Notes under the pieces: generated by a model | Database searches by the model: none | Told to the model about the DNA's origin: nothing | What the model saw: only the letters and a program-made list of their open reading frames with translations | Program-made: the position numbers and the translations under genes | Origin: an uncultured Aliarcobacter sp. | GTDB lineage: Bacteria; Campylobacterota; Campylobacteria; Campylobacterales; Arcobacteraceae | NCBI GenBank assembly: GCA_947629065.1 | Contig: CANRCH010000081.1 | Location: 1-8,020 of the forward strand | DNA length: 8,020 nucleotides | Direction of reading: 5' to 3' | In this document: positions 4,833 to 8,020 of the stretch, piece by piece | Numbering within the stretch: position 1 is the stretch's first letter | Layout: each line of letters starts with the position of its first letter

Positions 4833-7520
4833 ATGAAAAAAAGCATAACAATTATTGATACATTTGGATTTCTATTTAGAAGTTATTTTGCACTTCCACC
4901 TCTAAGAAGTAAAGATGGTCATCCAACAGGACTTTTGACTGGATTTATGAATTTTATTGCAGGAATTGGAAAAGATTTTCAAACAGATTATATAGTTTTT
5001 GCACTAGATGCAAAAGGGGATACTTTTAGAAATGAGCTTTTTAAAGATTACAAAGCCCACAGACCTGATGTTCCTGAAGATTTATTAACGCAACTTCCAA
5101 TCGCTATTTCTTGGATAGAGCAAATGGGATTTAAAACAGCTATAAAAACAGGTTTTGAAGCCGATGATATGGTTGCTAGCATTGCAAAAGATGCAGTTAG
5201 CAAAAATCTTGAAGTAAGAGTTGTATCTCACGATAAGGATTTATACCAATTAATAGATGATAAAAATAGTGTGTATTTGTTTGATCCAAGCAAAAAAGAG
5301 ATAATAGACGAAGAGAAATGCTTTACTAAATATGGTGTTAGTGCAAAACAGTTTACAGATTATCAAGCACTTGTTGGTGATAGTGCTGATAATATTCCAG
5401 GTGTAAAAGGGGTTGGTCCAAAGACTGCACAAGGATTAATTGAAGAGTTTAACACTTTAGAAAACATCTATGAAAACCTAGAAAATATCACAAAAAAAAG
5501 AACAAAAGAGCTTTTAATTGAAAACAAAGATAATGCATTCTTATCAAAACAGCTTGTAACTTTAAGAACAGATTGCCACTTAATAGACAATCTTGATGAG
5601 TTTGTTCTACCAAAAGAGAATCCAATTTTAAAAATTGCAGATGAACTAAACAAATATGATATGAATAGAATTTTAGAAAGAGTTGGACAAAATGGGCTAG
5701 GTTTTAAAACTATTATGCCAAAAATAGAAGAAAAAAATGATAGCTTTGAGTATATTTTACTAAATAAAGAGGATGAATTAAGCCTTGTAATTAATAAAAT
5801 CCCAAGAGATGCAATAGTTGCTTTTGATACAGAAACAACAGATATTGACACAAACAAAGCAAAAATAGTAGGTTTTTCTTTCGCTTTTGAAGAAAATAAA
5901 GCTTATTATGTGCCAATAAATCACAACTATTTAGGAGTAATTGAGCAAATTCCTTTTGAAGTTGCAAAACAAACAATAGAGATTTTAAATAGATTTAAAC
6001 TTGTTTGCCACAATTTTAAATATGATTGGCAAATAGTAAAAAATAGTTTTGATATTGAACTAAACATCTATGCAGATACAATGATTTTAGCGTGGGTTTT
6101 AGATACAGCACAAAAAGTAGGGCTTGATTATCAAATAGATAAATATTTTAGACATAAAATGGTAGCTTTTAAAGATATTGTAAAAAAAGGTGAAGATTTT
6201 TCAAATGTAGATATAGAAGATGCAAAAATCTATGGAGCTGAAGACTCTTTGATGACTTTAAAACTATTTAACAAACAGTTAGAGATATTTAAAGAAAAAG
6301 GTGATGAAGAGCTACTAAATATAGCTTTTGAACTGGAGTTTAATTTTGTTTTAGTTTTAGCAAAAATGGAGCAAAGAGGAATAAAAGTTGATACAAAACT
6401 TTTACAAGAGTACAAAGAAAAGAGTTCAAAATTTTTAAGCGAATTAATAGCAAAAATACATCAAGTTGCAGGATTTGAATTTAATCTAAGATCTCCAAAG
6501 CAAGTAGGAGAAGTACTATTTGAAAAGCTAAATCTTCCACCATCAAAGAAGACAAAAACAGGATATAGCACAGATGAAAGTGTTTTAAACTCACTTTTTG
6601 ATTTGCATGAAATAGTGCCTTTGATGCTAGATTTTAGAGAAGCTGATAAACTTCATTCAACTTATATTGAACCACTTTTAGAGCTAGGTTTAAAAGATGA
6701 AAACAGTAAAATCTTCACATCTTTTTTACAAACAGGTACAACAACAGGAAGATTAAGTTCAAAAAACCCAAACCTACAAAACATTCCTGTTTTTGGAAGC
6801 AATAATATAGAAATAAGAAAAGCTTTTGTTTCGCAAGATGGATATAAACTTGTAGCTGTGGATTACTCTCAAATTGAATTAAGACTTCTTGCACACTTTA
6901 GCCAAGATGAAGCATTGGTTGAAGCTTTTAAAAATAACCTAGATATACATATGCAAACAGCTATTAAGATTTTTGGTGAAGATGAAGCAAAATTCAAAAG
7001 AAATATAGCAAAATCTATTAACTTCGGACTTTTATATGGAATGGGAAGTAAAAAGCTTGGTGAAACTCTAAAAATTCCATCAAGAGAAGCAAAAAAATAT
7101 ATAGACTCATATTTTGAAGCATTTAAAAGTGTAAAAGATTATCTAAAATCTATTGAAGATGATGCAATAAACAAAGGTTTTGTAAAAACACTTTTAAATA
7201 GAAAAAGACTTTTTGATTTTGCAAATGCAACTCCACTTTTAAAAGCAGCTTATCTAAGAGAGTCTGTAAATACACTATTTCAAGGAAGTGCAGCAGATTT
7301 AATCAAGTTATCAATGATAAAAATAGAATCAAAATATAAAAACAACAATGATGCAAAAATGCTTTTACAAATCCACGATGAGCTTATATTTGAAGTAAAA
7401 GATGAGTTTGTTGATGAGTTTACAAAAGATATAAAAAATATTATGGAAAATATTTTTGTATTAAATGTACCTTTAAAAGTATCAGTTTCTGTTGCTTCAT
7501 CTTGGCAGGAGTTAAAATAA
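4833..7520 (+). CDS. polA: DNA polymerase I with 5'-3' and 3'-5' exonuclease domains
   Basis: An 895-residue full-length family A polymerase, which fills gaps and removes RNA primers in lagging-strand synthesis and excision repair. Residues 1 to about 290 are the 5'-3' exo/flap nuclease: FALDAKGDTFR (56-66), GFEADD (107-112), SHDKDLYQL (132-140) and the helix-hairpin-helix VGDSADNIPGVKGVGPKTA (181-199). Residues about 310-485 are the 3'-5' proofreading domain with all catalytic positions present: D332 and E334 (FDTET), N394 and D398 (HNFKYD), Y467 and D471 (YGAED). The polymerase domain has TGRLSSKNPNLQNIP (638-652), motif A with D677 (VDYSQIELR), motif B from R723 through K727, F731 and Y735, and motif C HDE (848-850). 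F731 matches the E. coli O-helix phenylalanine that excludes dideoxynucleotides. The ATG gives the standard N-terminus (SITIIDTFGFLFRSY). No frameshift or odd insertion is seen. Confidence 0.98.
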   Translation: MKKSITIIDTFGFLFRSYFALPPLRSKDGHPTGLLTGFMNFIAGIGKDFQTDYIVFALDAKGDTFRNELFKDYKAHRPDVPEDLLTQLPIAISWIEQMGFKTAIKTGFEADDMVASIAKDAVSKNLEVRVVSHDKDLYQLIDDKNSVYLFDPSKKEIIDEEKCFTKYGVSAKQFTDYQALVGDSADNIPGVKGVGPKTAQGLIEEFNTLENIYENLENITKKRTKELLIENKDNAFLSKQLVTLRTDCHLIDNLDEFVLPKENPILKIADELNKYDMNRILERVGQNGLGFKTIMPKIEEKNDSFEYILLNKEDELSLVINKIPRDAIVAFDTETTDIDTNKAKIVGFSFAFEENKAYYVPINHNYLGVIEQIPFEVAKQTIEILNRFKLVCHNFKYDWQIVKNSFDIELNIYADTMILAWVLDTAQKVGLDYQIDKYFRHKMVAFKDIVKKGEDFSNVDIEDAKIYGAEDSLMTLKLFNKQLEIFKEKGDEELLNIAFELEFNFVLVLAKMEQRGIKVDTKLLQEYKEKSSKFLSELIAKIHQVAGFEFNLRSPKQVGEVLFEKLNLPPSKKTKTGYSTDESVLNSLFDLHEIVPLMLDFREADKLHSTYIEPLLELGLKDENSKIFTSFLQTGTTTGRLSSKNPNLQNIPVFGSNNIEIRKAFVSQDGYKLVAVDYSQIELRLLAHFSQDEALVEAFKNNLDIHMQTAIKIFGEDEAKFKRNIAKSINFGLLYGMGSKKLGETLKIPSREAKKYIDSYFEAFKSVKDYLKSIEDDAINKGFVKTLLNRKRLFDFANATPLLKAAYLRESVNTLFQGSAADLIKLSMIKIESKYKNNNDAKMLLQIHDELIFEVKDEFVDEFTKDIKNIMENIFVLNVPLKVSVSVASSWQELK

Positions 7521-7526
7521 CATTCG

Positions 7527-7562
7527 CATATAAAATAACATACAAAATAACATATAAAATGC
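7527..7562 (+). repeat. Three 12-bp tandem repeats downstream of polA
   Basis: CATATAAAATAA (7527-7538), CATACAAAATAA (7539-7550) and CATATAAAATGC (7551-7562) stand head to tail, six bases after the polA stop. The first two copies differ at one base; the third diverges in its last two. The polA end itself (AAAATAACAT, 7514-7523) resembles the unit junction. No hairpin terminator is seen in the 122-base gap to the next gene. Confidence 0.7.
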
Positions 7563-7602
7563 CTTATTAAAAACTCATTTAATTATTAATTATAAAAACT
7601 TT

Positions 7603-7611
7603 TGCTATTAT
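7603..7611 (+). promoter_or_regulatory. Probable extended -10 promoter of the haemagglutinin-type gene
   Basis: TGCTATTAT combines a TG extension (7603-7604) with a TATTAT -10 (7606-7611), about 31 bases before the ATG. The region 17 bases upstream is AT-only without a recognisable -35. A good ribosome-binding site, AAAGGG (7631-7636), follows six bases before the start. Confidence 0.45.
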
Positions 7612-7642
7612 ATAAACTAAAAAATTATATAAAGGGCAAAAG

Positions 7643-8020
7643 ATGTTTGGTAATATTGAGTATAAAAACCGATTCCGTATTTTAAAAGGTGGTCTAATCT
7701 CACTTGTGGTTTCAGCAAACCTGTATGCAGCCCCAAGTGGTGGAACTGTTGTAAGTGGAAGTGCTACAATAGAAAAAAATGGTAATACTACAAATATAAA
7801 TCAAACAAGCGATAAAACTATAATAAACTGGCAAGACTTTTCAATAAAGCAGAATGAAACAGTAAATTTTAATCAAGTAAATCAAAACTCAATATCTTTA
7901 AATAGAGTTGTAGGAAATGAAAAATCCATAATAGATGGTGCATTAAACTCAAATGGACAAGTATGGTTAATAAATAGCAAAGGTGTACTATTTGGTAAAA
8001 CAGCAAAAGTAAACACAGCA
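7643..8020 (+). CDS. Filamentous haemagglutinin-type exoprotein, N-terminal part (two-partner secretion TpsA)
   Basis: The first 126 codons of a gene that runs off the right edge. Residues 1-16 are a polar/basic n-region, about 17-29 a hydrophobic core, and cleavage is likely at LYA/AP (29/30), a Sec signal peptide. The remainder begins a two-partner-secretion (haemagglutination activity) domain: GGTVVSGSATI (33-43), INWQDFSIKQNETVNFNQ (61-78), SISLNRVVG (83-91), IIDGALNSNGQVWLINS (96-112) and GVLFGKTAKVN (114-124). TPS domains dock on an outer-membrane TpsB/FhaC-type pore and start a right-handed beta-helix. The usual LINPNG motif is LINSKG here (109-114), with Pro and the second Asn changed. 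Such proteins are usually adhesins, haemolysins or contact-dependent inhibition toxins; the deciding C-terminus and the partner gene lie outside the window. Start ATG chosen for its AAAGGG at six bases and the immediate signal peptide. Confidence 0.9.
   Translation, partial: MFGNIEYKNRFRILKGGLISLVVSANLYAAPSGGTVVSGSATIEKNGNTTNINQTSDKTIINWQDFSIKQNETVNFNQVNQNSISLNRVVGNEKSIIDGALNSNGQVWLINSKGVLFGKTAKVNTA

Noticed and set aside
5468..5857. 129-codon open frame on the minus strand inside polA
   Set aside because: It lies opposite an unbroken, fully conserved polA reading frame. The product is low-complexity (Ser, Phe, Ile rich), with no ribosome-binding site or neighbours to support it.
7563..7600. 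AT-rich near-palindrome (AATTATTAATTAT) considered as a polA terminator or origin element
   Set aside because: No G-C core, no T-run in the right place and no DnaA-box-like sequence; expected by chance at this base composition.

Overview
The window is strongly AT-rich. Its protein set (leucyl/phenylalanyl-tRNA-protein transferase, RsuA-type pseudouridine synthase, CMP-KDO synthetase, DNA polymerase I) is that of a Gram-negative bacterium with KDO-containing lipopolysaccharide. Base composition, codon choice, T-rich promoters with a TATAAT-like -10 and protein style fit Campylobacterota, most likely an Arcobacter-type organism. The genus is inferred from overall character, not from a marker gene.

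Layout. At the left edge a plus-strand gene may end at about base 47 against a strong hairpin terminator (47-76). Three minus-strand genes follow, transcribed right to left: aat (1904-2578), a 10-helix membrane protein (643-1806) and a small exported DsrE-like protein (84-518). A terminator at 619-640 separates the last two. The rsuA-like gene (2636-3319, plus, TTG start) diverges from aat across only 57 bases that hold overlapping promoters. It converges on kdsB (3396-4115, minus) across a region of tandem hairpins. A two-gene type II toxin-antitoxin module of ParE/RelE type (4245-4746, plus) diverges from kdsB. A complete polA (4833-7520, plus) follows, and after it the first 126 codons of a filamentous haemagglutinin-type exoprotein (7643 to the right edge, plus) carrying a two-partner-secretion domain.

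How the genes relate. Most of the window is ordinary housekeeping: protein turnover by the N-end rule, rRNA modification, lipopolysaccharide precursor activation and DNA repair/replication. The accessory parts are the toxin-antitoxin pair between kdsB and polA, the large surface exoprotein that begins at the right edge, and the pairing of a multi-spanning membrane protein with an exported DsrE-like protein. That last pair suggests sulfur (or selenium) handling at the cell envelope and is the least described part of the window. I see no CRISPR array, no tRNA or rRNA gene and no insertion sequence. No intergenic stretch exceeds 300 bases.
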